Shown here in pieces: positions 23,237-34,978 of a stretch of 52,281 nt of DNA; the stretch's first letter is position 1, and each line of letters starts with the position of its first letter. The DNA is from JBOHDX01 sp050700835 (GTDB taxonomy: Bacteria > Actinomycetota > Actinomycetes > Propionibacteriales > Nocardioidaceae): assembly GCA_050700835.1 (NCBI GenBank), contig JBOHDX010000022.1:1-52281 (forward strand), written 5' to 3'. A program made the translations under genes and the position numbers. The notes under the pieces are model-generated. The model had not been told where the DNA came from and searched no databases. It saw nothing but the letters and a program-made list of their open reading frames with translations.

Positions 23237-23594
23237 CGGGCGCGTCCCAGATCTGCAGCAACCGGGCCCCGAGGACGGCGACGACGAGCCCGCCGATCAC
23301 GACGACTCCGGTTCCCCATCGGGTCCGGTCGGAGGCCCCCCAGACAACGGCCGCCGGGAGTACGAGGACCAACGTGACGAGGTAGGCGCCGAAGGTCACG
23401 CCGTCGACCCGCCTCGACGTGTTGCCGAGGGCGACGAAGCCGCCGACCAGCATGGCCAGCAGCCCCGTCTCGACGGCGGCGCAGAGATAGAAGAGTGCGT
23501 TGTCGACCGGTTTCGACCGCAGCAGCGCCAGTGCCGCCCACGCGGCCACGACCAGCCCGGCGGCCCCGATCAGCCACGCCAGCCAGGCGGTCAA
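23229..23594 (-). CDS. Small membrane protein, four hydrophobic segments
   Basis: 121 residues: LAWLIGAAGLVVAAWAALAL, FYLCAAVETGLLAMLVGGFVAL, YLVTLVLVLPAAVVWG, TGVVVIGGLVVAVLGARLL. No known family recognised. The TTG at 23594 forms TTGA with the hydrolase stop; earlier in-frame starts would lie deep inside the hydrolase gene. It overlaps the next membrane gene as well, so all three are translated together and these two may form a complex. Confidence 0.6.
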   Translation of the reverse strand: MTAWLAWLIGAAGLVVAAWAALALLRSKPVDNALFYLCAAVETGLLAMLVGGFVALGNTSRRVDGVTFGAYLVTLVLVLPAAVVWGASDRTRWGTGVVVIGGLVVAVLGARLLQIWDAPVG

Positions 23595-24268
23595 CGCATC
23601 GGCTCCGCGTCGGTCCGGGCGCTCAGCCGGGCGGCGTACGGCGCGACGCCGAGCATGCCGAGGCTCGTGTCGATCGCGACAGTGTTCCACCGCCGCACCC
23701 GGCGCAGCATGAAATGGCCCACCGGGCCCATGCCCACCCAGGCTGCGGGTGAGCCGGCGGCGCGGGCCCGTTCGACGAAGTCCCTGCTCCAGCGCGGTGA
23801 TGTCCACCGGTCGAGCGAGCCGTGCGCCACCAGCAGGGGCCGACCCGCCACCGCGGCGATGGGCTCGTCCTGCGGCAGCCACGGCGCGAGCCCGGTGACG
23901 CCCGCGACGCCTGCCTCGTCGGCGACGGCGCACGCGGTCCGGCCGCCCATCGAGTGGCCGACGAGGGCGGTCGAGCGGTCGGGGTGCTCGCTGCGCCACG
24001 TGGCCAGGGCCCAGCGGGCGTCCTGGACGGCGTCGGGGTCGTGAGTCGGGGTGGCGTTCCAGCCACGCAGTCGATTGCGCAGCAACCAGACGGACACGTC
24101 GTGCGGACGTCCAGCCGCGGCGATTGCACGGGCGATCGGGACCATGCGCAGCCACGAGCCCTGCCGAAGCTGGACCGGGTCGATGCTCTGCTCCTGCCCT
24201 CCGTGCAGGACCAGGACGAGACCGCGGGGGTGGGCGACGTCGTACCTGGTGAGCGTCGGTTCGGGCAC
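23591..24268 (-). CDS. Alpha/beta hydrolase
   Basis: 225 residues with the alpha/beta-hydrolase core: LVLVLHGGQEQS (oxyanion region), ALVGHSMGGRT (nucleophile elbow, Ser), LVAHGSLDRWTS (Asp), and a His in GPVGHFML. Substrate unknown; the size suggests an esterase or lipase-like enzyme of the dienelactone group. Cytoplasmic, no signal peptide. The GTG at 24268 gives a sensible N-terminus; longer frames are Arg/Gly-rich. First gene of a three-gene operon with two small membrane proteins; divergent from the MDR gene. Confidence 0.78.
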   Translation of the reverse strand: MPEPTLTRYDVAHPRGLVLVLHGGQEQSIDPVQLRQGSWLRMVPIARAIAAAGRPHDVSVWLLRNRLRGWNATPTHDPDAVQDARWALATWRSEHPDRSTALVGHSMGGRTACAVADEAGVAGVTGLAPWLPQDEPIAAVAGRPLLVAHGSLDRWTSPRWSRDFVERARAAGSPAAWVGMGPVGHFMLRRVRRWNTVAIDTSLGMLGVAPYAARLSARTDAEPMR

Positions 24269-24328
24269 AGTGACATGGTGGCATCCGCCAGGCGGAACCG
24301 ATGCACGGGGACCACCGGAGGAGGTCGG

Positions 24329-25330
24329 ATGACCCGCACTCGTGAGATCCGTCTCGCAGCGCGCCCGAACGGCTGGCCGACCGCCGACGACTTCGACATG
24401 GCCGAGGTCGAGCTTGCGGATCCGGGGCCTGGTCAGGTGCTGGTGCGGAACTCGGTCATGTCGGTCGACCCCTACATGCGGGGTCGGATGAACGACGTGC
24501 CGTCGTACGTACCGGCGTACCAGCTGAGCGAGCCGTTGGACGGCGGAGCCGTTGGCCAGGTGACGGAATCGCAGTCCGCGGACGTGCCGGTGGGCAGCTG
24601 GGTCTTGCACGGGCTCGGTTGGCGCGAGCATGCCGTCGTTGCCGCCGACCGGGTACGCGTCGTCGACACCGAGGCTGCGCCGGACACGGCGTACCTGTCA
24701 GTGCTCGGCATGACCGGCATGACGGCCTACACCGGCCTGGTCGCGATCGCCTCGATCCGGGAGGGGGACATCGTCTTCGTCTCCGGAGCCGCCGGTGCCG
24801 TCGGGAGCACAGCGGTCCAGATGGCCCGGCTTCTCGGGGCCTCGCGGGTCATCGGCAGCGCCGGGTCGGCGGAGAAGGTCAACTGGGTCCGGGACGATCT
24901 GGGCGCGGACGCTGCCTTCGACCATCACGCGGGCAACGCGGCCGATCTGCTGGCCGAGGCAGCGCCGAAGGGTGTGGACGTCTACTTCGACAACGTGGGT
25001 GGTGCGCAGCTCGAGGCGGCCATCGGCGCCCTTCGCCGAGACGGCCGGATCGCCCTCTGCGGAGCGATCTCCGGCTACAACGCGACGTCCGCTCCCCCGG
25101 GTCCGCGCAACCTCGCCCTGCTGATCGGCAAGCGAGGACGGCTGCAGGGGTTCATCGTGTCGGACCATGAGCAGCTGCGGGAGCGGTTCACCGCCGACGT
25201 GACGCGTTGGTTGACGCAAGGCCGAGTCGTGAGCCGCGAGACCATCGTGCATGGGCTCGACCATGCGGTCGACGGGTTCATCGGGCTGCTGCGAGGCGAC
25301 AACATCGGCAAGATGGTCATCCGCCTCTGA
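24329..25330 (+). CDS. MDR-family NADP-dependent oxidoreductase
   Basis: 333-residue medium-chain dehydrogenase/reductase without zinc ligands, of the leukotriene B4 12-hydroxydehydrogenase / 2-alkenal reductase group. VMSVDPYMRGRMND is the group's N-terminal signature, VFVSGAAGAVGSTAVQMARLLG is the nucleotide-binding motif, and DVYFDNVGGAQLEAAIGALRRDGRIALCGAISGYN is the typical C-terminal part. It reduces or oxidises enal/enone substrates with NADPH. GGAGGAGG stands just before the ATG. Confidence 0.9.
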   Translation: MTRTREIRLAARPNGWPTADDFDMAEVELADPGPGQVLVRNSVMSVDPYMRGRMNDVPSYVPAYQLSEPLDGGAVGQVTESQSADVPVGSWVLHGLGWREHAVVAADRVRVVDTEAAPDTAYLSVLGMTGMTAYTGLVAIASIREGDIVFVSGAAGAVGSTAVQMARLLGASRVIGSAGSAEKVNWVRDDLGADAAFDHHAGNAADLLAEAAPKGVDVYFDNVGGAQLEAAIGALRRDGRIALCGAISGYNATSAPPGPRNLALLIGKRGRLQGFIVSDHEQLRERFTADVTRWLTQGRVVSRETIVHGLDHAVDGFIGLLRGDNIGKMVIRL

Positions 25331-25370
25331 GCGAGGTTCGACATCGACGGGGCGGTGCCAGCGCGCGCTC

Positions 25371-25376
25371 TACAGT
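25371..25376 (+). promoter_or_regulatory. -10 hexamer TACAGT, leaderless start of pepN
   Basis: TACAGT, seven bases, ATG at 25384; no ribosome binding site. Confidence 0.5.
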
Positions 25377-25383
25377 TGGCGGC

Positions 25384-27849
25384 ATGCCGAGTCTGACCCG
25401 TGACGAGGCGCGGCTGCGAGCCTCGCTCCTGTCGATGCAGCAGTACGACCTCGAGCTCGATCTCGACCGTGGGGACCGGGTGTTCCGCTCGCTGAGCCGG
25501 ATCAGCTTCGACGCCAGTCGGTCCGGGCACACGTTCGCCGACGTACGCCCGGAGCGATTGCTGCGGGCGACTCTCGACGGTCACGAGTTGGCCGTCGACC
25601 AGCTCGTCGACGGAAGGCTCCCGTTGGAGCTGGCCGCCGGCTCACACGAGCTGGTCCTCGAAGCCGACATGGCCTACAGCAACGACGGTGAAGGGCTGCA
25701 CCGCAGTGTCGATCCCGCCGACGACCGCGCCTACGTGTACGCCATGAGCTTCCTCGACGCGGCGCCGAGAGTGTTCGGCTGCTTCGACCAGCCCGACCTC
25801 AAGGCGGCGTACCGGATCACCGTCAAGGCCCCCGACGACTGGACCGTGCTCGGCAACGGCCGGGCAACGTCGATGGGCCGCGGCAGGTGGGAGCTGGTCC
25901 AGACGTTGCCGTTGTCGACGTACTTCGTCACCTTGGTGGCGGGTCCGTACCACTCGGTGGTCCGCGAGCATGACGGGATCCTGCTGGGCCTGCACGTGAA
26001 GCGGTCGCTGGCGCCACATCTGGACACCGACGCGGACGAGTTGTTCCGGGTCACCGGACAGTCCTTCGACGAGTACCACCGGCTGTTCGGGATCCGCTAC
26101 CCGTTCGGTGACTACCACCAGTGCTTCGTGCCCGAGTTCAACGCCGGCGCCATGGAGAACCCCGGATGCGTGACGTTCCGGGAGCAGATGATCTTCCGGT
26201 CGGCGGTGCCCGAGGGTGAACGATCCACCCGGGCCCGCACGATCGTGCACGAGATGGCCCACCAGTGGTTCGGGGACCTGGTGACCATGCAGTGGTGGGA
26301 CGATCTGTGGCTGAACGAGTCGTTCGCGGAGTACATGTGCTACCGCGTCACCGACGCCGTGACCGACTTCACCGACTCGTGGCTCGACTTCACCCACTAC
26401 CGCAAGCGATGGGGAATGCTCGCCGACCAACGGCCGTCGACGCACCCGGTGGCGGCCAACGGGTCCGCCGACGCGCAGAGCGCGCTGTCCGACTTCGACG
26501 GCATCTCCTACGCGAAGGGGGCTGCGGCGCTCAAGCAGCTCAACGCGTACGTCGGCGACGACGTGTTCCTGGCCGGGGTGCGGGCGCACCTCGAGAACCA
26601 TGCGTACGGCAACGCCACGCTGGCCGACCTGCTGGGCGCGTGGGAGAAGGCCGGTGCCGTCGACCTCGATGCATGGGCCGCCGGATGGCTGCGCACCGCT
26701 GGCCTCGACACGCTCCGCGTCCGGGCCTCAGCCGACGGTGACGAGCTCGTGCGGGCCGTGCCCGCAGACCACACGGCCGACCGGCCCCACCGGCTCACCG
26801 TGCTCAGGGTGACGGCGGACGGCACCGAACGTGCCGAGCCGGTCACCGCCACGTCGACGGCCACCCCTCTGGCACACCGCAGCCGTCCGGGTGACCTGGT
26901 GATCCCCGACAGCCGGGACGAGACGTGGGCCAAGATCCGCTACGACTCCGACACGCTGGCTGGGCTGACCGGGCGCCTCGCGTCGATCGCGGATCCGCTG
27001 GCGCGGGCGACGGTGTGGTTGGCCGTCCGTGACGCCGTCACCGACGCCGAGCTGAGCCCGGCGTACGCGCTGGACCTGTTCGACCAGGCGATCCCGAACG
27101 AGGACGGAGACATCGCGGTCCAAGCGGTCGGCGGGTGGATGGGCCGGCACGTGGTCGGTCGCTTCCTGGGCGGCGACGCGGCCGCGAGGGACCGGGTGGC
27201 GGGCACGCTGTTGCGCCGGCTGGAGTCCGCGCCACCGGGGTCCGGACTGCAGATCGCGGCGGCCATCGCGCTGGCCGGTGTCAGCGCCGACGTGGACCTG
27301 CTGAGTGGCTGGCTCAACGGCCGTGGACCCGTAGGTCTCGTGATGGATGCCGACATGCGATGGCGGGTGCTGACGCAGGTGTGCCGCCTGGGTGCCGCCG
27401 ACCGCAGCGACATCGCCGCCGAGCTGGCCCGGGACCGTTCCACCGACGGCGAGGTCCACGCGTCGCGATGCCATGCGTCGGTGCCGGACGCCGACGCCAA
27501 GGCCGCGGCGTGGACGGCGATCATGACCGATGGCTCGTTGTCGAACTACCACGTCTATGCACTGTGTGAAGGCTTCTGGCAGCCTGAGCAGTCTGCGCTC
27601 ACCGCCGCCTACGTGCCGCGCTACTTCGACGAGCTGCCCGCCACCCAGGAGCTGCGGACGGGCTGGTTGGTGGCCGGCACCGCCGAAGAAGCCTTCCCCG
27701 TCTACGATCCCAGCCCGCAGACGATCGCGCGCGCCGCCGCACTGTCCGACGACGACAAGCTGAACCCTGCGGTACGCCGCGCGGTCGCCGACTGTCTCGC
27801 CGACCTGCGGCAGGCCGCGGTGGTGCGTGCCGCGTCCGCCGCCCGCTGA
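25384..27849 (+). CDS. pepN: Aminopeptidase N (M1 family)
   Basis: 821-residue zinc aminopeptidase that removes N-terminal residues from peptides. GAMEN (about 255-259) binds the peptide N-terminus. HEMAHQWFGD (His 289, Glu 290, His 293) and NESFAEYM (Glu 312) give the HExxH-18-E zinc site. The N-terminal beta domain and the long helical C-terminal (ERAP1-like) domain are both present, so the protein is complete. The frame is open 59 codons further upstream, but the ATG at 25384 with TACAGT seven bases before it is the better start. A palindromic terminator follows. Confidence 0.93.
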   Translation: MPSLTRDEARLRASLLSMQQYDLELDLDRGDRVFRSLSRISFDASRSGHTFADVRPERLLRATLDGHELAVDQLVDGRLPLELAAGSHELVLEADMAYSNDGEGLHRSVDPADDRAYVYAMSFLDAAPRVFGCFDQPDLKAAYRITVKAPDDWTVLGNGRATSMGRGRWELVQTLPLSTYFVTLVAGPYHSVVREHDGILLGLHVKRSLAPHLDTDADELFRVTGQSFDEYHRLFGIRYPFGDYHQCFVPEFNAGAMENPGCVTFREQMIFRSAVPEGERSTRARTIVHEMAHQWFGDLVTMQWWDDLWLNESFAEYMCYRVTDAVTDFTDSWLDFTHYRKRWGMLADQRPSTHPVAANGSADAQSALSDFDGISYAKGAAALKQLNAYVGDDVFLAGVRAHLENHAYGNATLADLLGAWEKAGAVDLDAWAAGWLRTAGLDTLRVRASADGDELVRAVPADHTADRPHRLTVLRVTADGTERAEPVTATSTATPLAHRSRPGDLVIPDSRDETWAKIRYDSDTLAGLTGRLASIADPLARATVWLAVRDAVTDAELSPAYALDLFDQAIPNEDGDIAVQAVGGWMGRHVVGRFLGGDAAARDRVAGTLLRRLESAPPGSGLQIAAAIALAGVSADVDLLSGWLNGRGPVGLVMDADMRWRVLTQVCRLGAADRSDIAAELARDRSTDGEVHASRCHASVPDADAKAAAWTAIMTDGSLSNYHVYALCEGFWQPEQSALTAAYVPRYFDELPATQELRTGWLVAGTAEEAFPVYDPSPQTIARAAALSDDDKLNPAVRRAVADCLADLRQAAVVRAASAAR

Positions 27850-27866
27850 CGCCCTCAGCCCCTTGG

Positions 27867-27934
27867 CTTCACACGCTGGCGGCACCATTCCGCGCCCGAT
27901 ATGCCGGGTTTCGCGGTGCGGCCGGCGTGTGAAG
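27867..27934. terminator. Terminator-like palindrome after pepN
   Basis: CTTCACACGC (27867-27876) pairs with GCGTGTGAAG (27925-27934), and pairing continues inward (TGGCGGCACC / GGTGCGGCCG with mismatches). No U run. Confidence 0.6.
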
Positions 27935-27964
27935 CGGGGGTACGGAGGGGCGGGCAGAACCGCC

Positions 27965-27970
27965 TAGGCT
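27965..27970 (+). promoter_or_regulatory. -10 hexamer TAGGCT, leaderless start of fdhD
   Basis: TAGGCT, six bases, ATG at 27977. Confidence 0.5.
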
Positions 27971-27976
27971 GGCGTC

Positions 27977-28831
27977 ATGCCGACGACATCGAGGCGGCCT
28001 GGGCCCACCACGCGTGTCCGGGTGAGCGAGTGGGTCGATTCGCGCTGGCAGGCGCACGAGGACCGGCTCGCGACCGAGGAGCCGCTGGAGCTCCGGTTGG
28101 CCTGGCCCGGTCGGCGCGCCGAGCGGTTCGTGATCACCATGCGCACGCCCGGCCACGACTTCGACCTCGCCGCCGGGCTGGTGCACGCCGAGGGTCTGTC
28201 CCGCGGAGCGGTGCCGAGCCGGGTGGCCTACTGCACCGATGTGACTCTGGCACCGGAGCAGGAGTTCAACGTCGTGACCGTCACGCTGTCAGGGCCACCG
28301 GATCGCGTGCCCACAGCGCGAGCGACCTCGATGAGCGCGGCGTGCGGAGTCTGCGGCAAGCAGACCCTCGAGGACCTCGCGGCGCTCGGTGCGCAGCCGC
28401 TGACCGGCGGGACCACCGTGAGCGGCGACGTCGTCGCCGGGCTCCCCGACCGGCTGCGTACCGCGCAGACCGTGTTCGAACGTACCGGCGGACTCCACGG
28501 CGCCGCCCTGTGCTCCCCCACCGGCGAGCTTCGGGTGGTACGCGAGGACGTCGGCCGTCACAACGCCGTCGACAAAGTGGTCGGTCACTCGCTGTTGCAC
28601 GGGATCACCAGGTCCGACGCGCTGCTGTGCGTCAGCGGTCGCGTCGGCTACGAGATCGTGCAGAAGGCGGTGATGGCCAGCATCCCGGTGATCGTCGCCG
28701 TCGGAGCGCCGTCGAGCCTGGCGGTGGACCTGGCCGAATCGTTCGGGGTGACCGTCATCGGCTGGGTCCGCGACGACCGCATGGTCGTCTACTCCCACCC
28801 GGACCGCCTGCACCAACCCCACCACCGGTAA
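27977..28831 (+). CDS. fdhD: Formate dehydrogenase accessory sulfurtransferase FdhD
   Basis: 284 residues. FdhD carries sulfur from IscS to the molybdenum cofactor, needed for formate dehydrogenase activity. The conserved Cys pair is in ACGVCGKQTLED, and VREDVGRHNAVDKVVG and LLCVSGRVGYEIVQKAVMA are the family's core motifs. No molybdenum enzyme gene is in the window; fdhD is often separate in actinobacteria. Followed on the same strand by sbcD after 64 bases, which has its own TACGGT hexamer. Confidence 0.92.
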   Translation: MPTTSRRPGPTTRVRVSEWVDSRWQAHEDRLATEEPLELRLAWPGRRAERFVITMRTPGHDFDLAAGLVHAEGLSRGAVPSRVAYCTDVTLAPEQEFNVVTVTLSGPPDRVPTARATSMSAACGVCGKQTLEDLAALGAQPLTGGTTVSGDVVAGLPDRLRTAQTVFERTGGLHGAALCSPTGELRVVREDVGRHNAVDKVVGHSLLHGITRSDALLCVSGRVGYEIVQKAVMASIPVIVAVGAPSSLAVDLAESFGVTVIGWVRDDRMVVYSHPDRLHQPHHR

Positions 28832-28882
28832 AGGGGAAACCGCTGGGGGCGCGTCGCGCGCGTGGGTGTCGGTACGCCTGGC

Positions 28883-28888
28883 TACGGT
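28883..28888 (+). promoter_or_regulatory. -10 hexamer TACGGT, leaderless start of sbcD
   Basis: TACGGT, seven bases, GTG at 28896; supports that start over the upstream GTG at 28866. Confidence 0.5.
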
Positions 28889-28895
28889 CGTTGCC

Positions 28896-30052
28896 GTGCG
28901 CATCCTCCACACCTCCGACTGGCACCTGGGCCGTTCGTTCCACAAGGTGGGGCTGCTGGCTGCGCAGGCGACGTTCGTCGACCACCTGGTCGAGGCCGTC
29001 CGCTCGGAGTCGGTGGATCTGGTCGTCGTCGCCGGCGACGTCTATGACCGGGCGCTGCCGCCGGTCGACGCGGTGACCCTCGCAGGGGAGGCGTTGCAAC
29101 GGCTGGCCGACCTCCGGGTGCCCACGGTGATCACGTCGGGCAACCACGACTCGGCGCGGCGGCTCGGCTTCGCGGCCGACCTGATCGCGGCCGCGGGCAT
29201 CCACCTGCGCACCGACGCCGATGCGGTCGGTGCCCCGGTGCTGCTGTCCGACGCCCACGGAGACGTGGCCGTCTACGGCCTGCCCTATCTCGAGCCGGAG
29301 ACGTTGCACGAGCGGTGGGGGCTGCCGGGGCGCACGCACCAGGCCGCCATGTCCGAGGGGGTGCGCCGGGTGCGCGACGACCTCGGTCGCAGGACGACGC
29401 CCACCCGGTCCGTGCTGGTCGCGCATGCGTGGGTGACCGGTGCCTCGCCCAGCGACAGCGAGCGCGACATCACGGTCGGCGGTGCCGCGCAGGTGCGCGC
29501 CGACACGTTCGATGGCATCGACTACGTCGCGCTGGGGCACCTGCATGGCGCCCAGGAGGTTCGGCCGCAGGTCCGTTACAGCGGCTCCCCCCTGGCGTAC
29601 TCCTTCTCCGAGGCGCACCACCTGAAGGGCTCATGGCTCGTCGACCTCGGCCCGGCCGGCGTGACGTCCACGGAGTTCGTGGCTGCGCCGGTCCCCCGCC
29701 GGCTGGCGCTTCTGACCGGGCGGCTCGACGAGCTTCTGCATGGCGCCGCCTACTCGCAGTACGAGCACTGTTGGTGCCAGGTGACGCTGACCGATCCGGT
29801 ACGCCCCCGGGCCGCGATGGAGCGGCTGCGTCAGCGTTTCCCCGAGACGCTGGTGCTGGTGTTCGCACCCGAGGGGGCTCCCACCGGGGACCACCTCTGG
29901 GCCCGGACGATTCACGACCGCAGCGACCTCGAGGTCGTGACGCGCTTCGTCGACGTCGTGCGCGGCGGGGCCGCCGACGCCGACGAGCACCGACTGCTGC
30001 AGGCCGCCTGCGAGTCATGCCGCACCGACGTGCCCGGCGAGGCGGCCGGCTG

Positions 30053-30053
<1 letters not shown>
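28896..30053 (+). CDS. sbcD: Exonuclease subunit SbcD (Mre11 family)
   Basis: 385-residue calcineurin-like phosphoesterase, nuclease subunit of the SbcCD complex that cuts hairpins and processes double-strand ends. RILHTSDWHLGR begins the protein as usual, then VVVAGDVYDRALPP, TSGNHDSARRLG (metal ligands), VAHAWVTGA and LGHLHG, followed by the SbcD C-terminal cap. The ATG of sbcC overlaps its stop (TGATG), so the two subunits are made together. Confidence 0.93.
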
Positions 30054-33025
<2,972 letters not shown>

Positions 33026-33050
33026 CCCGGCGGGCGCCGAGGGCAGCACC

Positions 33051-33056
33051 TAGGCT
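33051..33056 (+). promoter_or_regulatory. -10 hexamer TAGGCT before the sigK frame
   Basis: TAGGCT, six bases, GTG at 33063, in frame with sigK 54 codons before the start chosen for it. Confidence 0.4.
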
Positions 33057-33224
33057 GACCGGGTGACCGATCCGTACCCAGACCGTCCCAGCAGGGTGGA
33101 TTCCCAAGGTCCGGGCGAGCACCCATCCGCCACCGGAGCCGCACCGAATCACGCACGAGGACCCCACCGAGGTCCCCTGGGACGGTTGCTCCATCCCAGA
33201 TCCGCGCGGAGCCGGGAGGACCAC

Positions 33225-33812
33225 GTGCTGCATGCGGTCCCGATGACAGCCCAGGACGCCGAACACGACTCACCGACGTTGGACGACCTTCTACGGCTTG
33301 CCTCACGAGGCGACGAAGGCGCATTCGCCGCGGTCTACGACCAGCTGTCAGGCTCGGTCTACGGCCTCGCCAAGCGGGTCGTCCGGGACCCGGCGCGGGC
33401 CGAAGAAGTGGCCCAAGAGGTGTTTCTCCAGGTGTGGCAGAAGGCCCACCAGTTCGATGCAGCCCGCGGCAGCGCCAAGACCTGGGTGCTGACGTTGACC
33501 CACCGCCGAGCGGTCGACGCCGTCCGGCACGACCAGGCCAGCACCGATCGGGAGAACCGCTACGACTGGAGCGGCGGTCCCGACATCGACTCGGTGGACG
33601 ACGAGGTGACGAGGCGACTCGAGCACCAGGCCGTACGCCGGTGTCTGACGTCGTTGACCGATCTGCAGCGTGAAGCCGTCACCACCGCCTACTACGGCGG
33701 ATATACCTACGCCGAGGTCGCGACCCTCCTCGGCGTCAACCCCGCTACCGTCAAGACTCGCATGCGCGACGGGCTGATCAGACTTCGTGACTGCCTAGGG
33801 GTGACCCCGTGA
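33225..33812 (+). CDS. sigK: ECF RNA polymerase sigma factor SigK
   Basis: 195-residue ECF sigma factor. Region 2 is FAAVYDQLSGSVYGLAKRVV with AEEVAQEVFLQVWQKAHQFD, and region 4 is LTDLQREAVTTAYYGGYTYAEVATLLGVNPATVKTRMRDG. The SigK group is identified by these motifs and by the anti-sigma gene that overlaps its stop. Start GTG 33225 has GGGAGGA in good position; ATG 33243 is the alternative. The frame also continues up to a GTG at 33063 with a TAGGCT six bases before it, so a longer leaderless form is possible, but those residues are not conserved-looking. The 199 bases upstream to sbcC hold that promoter. Confidence 0.9.
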   Translation: MLHAVPMTAQDAEHDSPTLDDLLRLASRGDEGAFAAVYDQLSGSVYGLAKRVVRDPARAEEVAQEVFLQVWQKAHQFDAARGSAKTWVLTLTHRRAVDAVRHDQASTDRENRYDWSGGPDIDSVDDEVTRRLEHQAVRRCLTSLTDLQREAVTTAYYGGYTYAEVATLLGVNPATVKTRMRDGLIRLRDCLGVTP

Positions 33813-34528
33813 CCACTGATCTGCACACTCTCGTCGGGGCGTACGCCATCGACGCCCTGACCTCCCAGGAGCAAGAGCAGTTCGAGCAGCACCTGGCCAC
33901 CTGCCAGACCTGCCGCGACGAGCTCGACGAGTTCGTCGCGACGGCCGCGCGCCTGGGCGGTGCGGCCGAGAGCACGGCACCGTCTCAGCTGCGGGGCAGG
34001 GTCCTGCAGGCAGTCGCGCACACACTGCAGGACCGGCCGGCGGTCACCGACCTCACGACGGCCCGCAACCGGCGGCGGGCGGCACCGCGCATCCTCGTGG
34101 CGGCGGCGGTGCTGGCCCTCATCGCCAGCATCGGTGGGGTCCTGGTCGAGCGGCAGCAGGTGCAGGACGCGCAGAGCCAGACCACCGCGATCGCGAATGT
34201 GCTCAGCGCCCCGGACGTCAAGATCCACCAAGTCACCGTCCACGGTGCCCGTGTACGGGTGATGACATCGAAGTCGCTGGACCAGGCTCTCGTCGCCGCC
34301 GACGGGCTTCCGGCGCTGCCACCGGGCCGGCAGTACCAGATGTGGCAGATCACCGACGCCGGGAAGGCCATCTCTCTCGGCCTGATGTCCCACCAGAGTG
34401 CGGGCAGCTCCTCGGCACGGGTGCTCACCGGCGTCAACGGCGCGGCGGAGATCGCGATCACCGTCGAGCCGGATGGTGGATCCTTGCAGCCCACCACTGC
34501 CCCCGTCGCCGCGGTGCGGCTGGCATGA
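33809..34528 (+). CDS. rskA: Anti-sigma-K factor RskA
   Basis: 239-residue membrane anti-sigma factor. N-terminal cytoplasmic anti-sigma domain with the H-x3-C-x2-C zinc motif (HLATCQTC), one hydrophobic helix about residues 90-112 (ILVAAAVLALIASIGGVLV), and an extracytoplasmic RskA domain (LPALPPGRQYQMWQITDAGK, then a C-terminal AEIAITVEPDGGS). It would hold SigK until regulated proteolysis. The GTG overlaps the sigK TGA by four bases. Confidence 0.92.
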   Translation: MTTDLHTLVGAYAIDALTSQEQEQFEQHLATCQTCRDELDEFVATAARLGGAAESTAPSQLRGRVLQAVAHTLQDRPAVTDLTTARNRRRAAPRILVAAAVLALIASIGGVLVERQQVQDAQSQTTAIANVLSAPDVKIHQVTVHGARVRVMTSKSLDQALVAADGLPALPPGRQYQMWQITDAGKAISLGLMSHQSAGSSSARVLTGVNGAAEIAITVEPDGGSLQPTTAPVAAVRLA

Positions 34529-34652
34529 CCAGGCCGGCGTGGCCCTTCTGGGCTCGGCCGAACGGCCCATCGCGGCTCGACCGGACGCCTGAGATTTGCA
34601 CCACGAGCGGTGAATGTGCCCCATTGTCACCGGTCAGGCGCACACTGAGAAC

Positions 34653-34928
34653 GTGACCGTGAGATCGAAGAAGCCCCGCTCGGGCTCAGACGCAGTGCTC
34701 CCCACCGGGGCGTGCATCCACACGCCCGCGTGCCCGCCGTGCGACGCTCCCGACCGCGAGGCTGCGCACACTGTGTCGTCCCACCCGGAGCAGGGTTGGA
34801 GCCTCCTGTGCAACGGCGTGGTGCTGTTCGAGGACACCGGCGAGCTGCTGCCCGACGGCAAGGTGATCGCCCCGCACCGTCCGACCGACGTGCACCCTGA
34901 GATCTTCGGGATCCTCGCCCAGGCATGA
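34653..34928 (+). CDS. DUF5999 family protein
   Basis: 91 residues. The conserved part is DAPDREAAHTVSSHPEQGWSLLCNGVVLFEDTGELLPDGKVIAPHRP, preceded by a Cys-rich stretch (CIHTPACPPC). This matches DUF5999, small actinobacterial proteins of unknown function. The start is not certain: GTG 34653 lies six bases after CACACT, GTG 34659 is next, and ATG 34614 would add 13 residues. No operon partner; tldD follows after 50 bases with its own hexamer. Confidence 0.75.
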   Translation: MTVRSKKPRSGSDAVLPTGACIHTPACPPCDAPDREAAHTVSSHPEQGWSLLCNGVVLFEDTGELLPDGKVIAPHRPTDVHPEIFGILAQA

Positions 34929-34964
34929 CCGTGGCCTGATCGCGGCCGCGTCACGGGCCGCGGA

Positions 34965-34970
34965 TAGAGT
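34965..34970 (+). promoter_or_regulatory. -10 hexamer TAGAGT, near-leaderless start of tldD
   Basis: TAGAGT, eight bases, ATG at 34979. Confidence 0.45.
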
Positions 34971-34978
34971 CACCTCTC

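Noticed and set aside
25642..26601. 319-codon open frame opposite pepN
   Set aside because: Lies entirely on the M1 peptidase catalytic region, whose motifs are certain on the plus strand.
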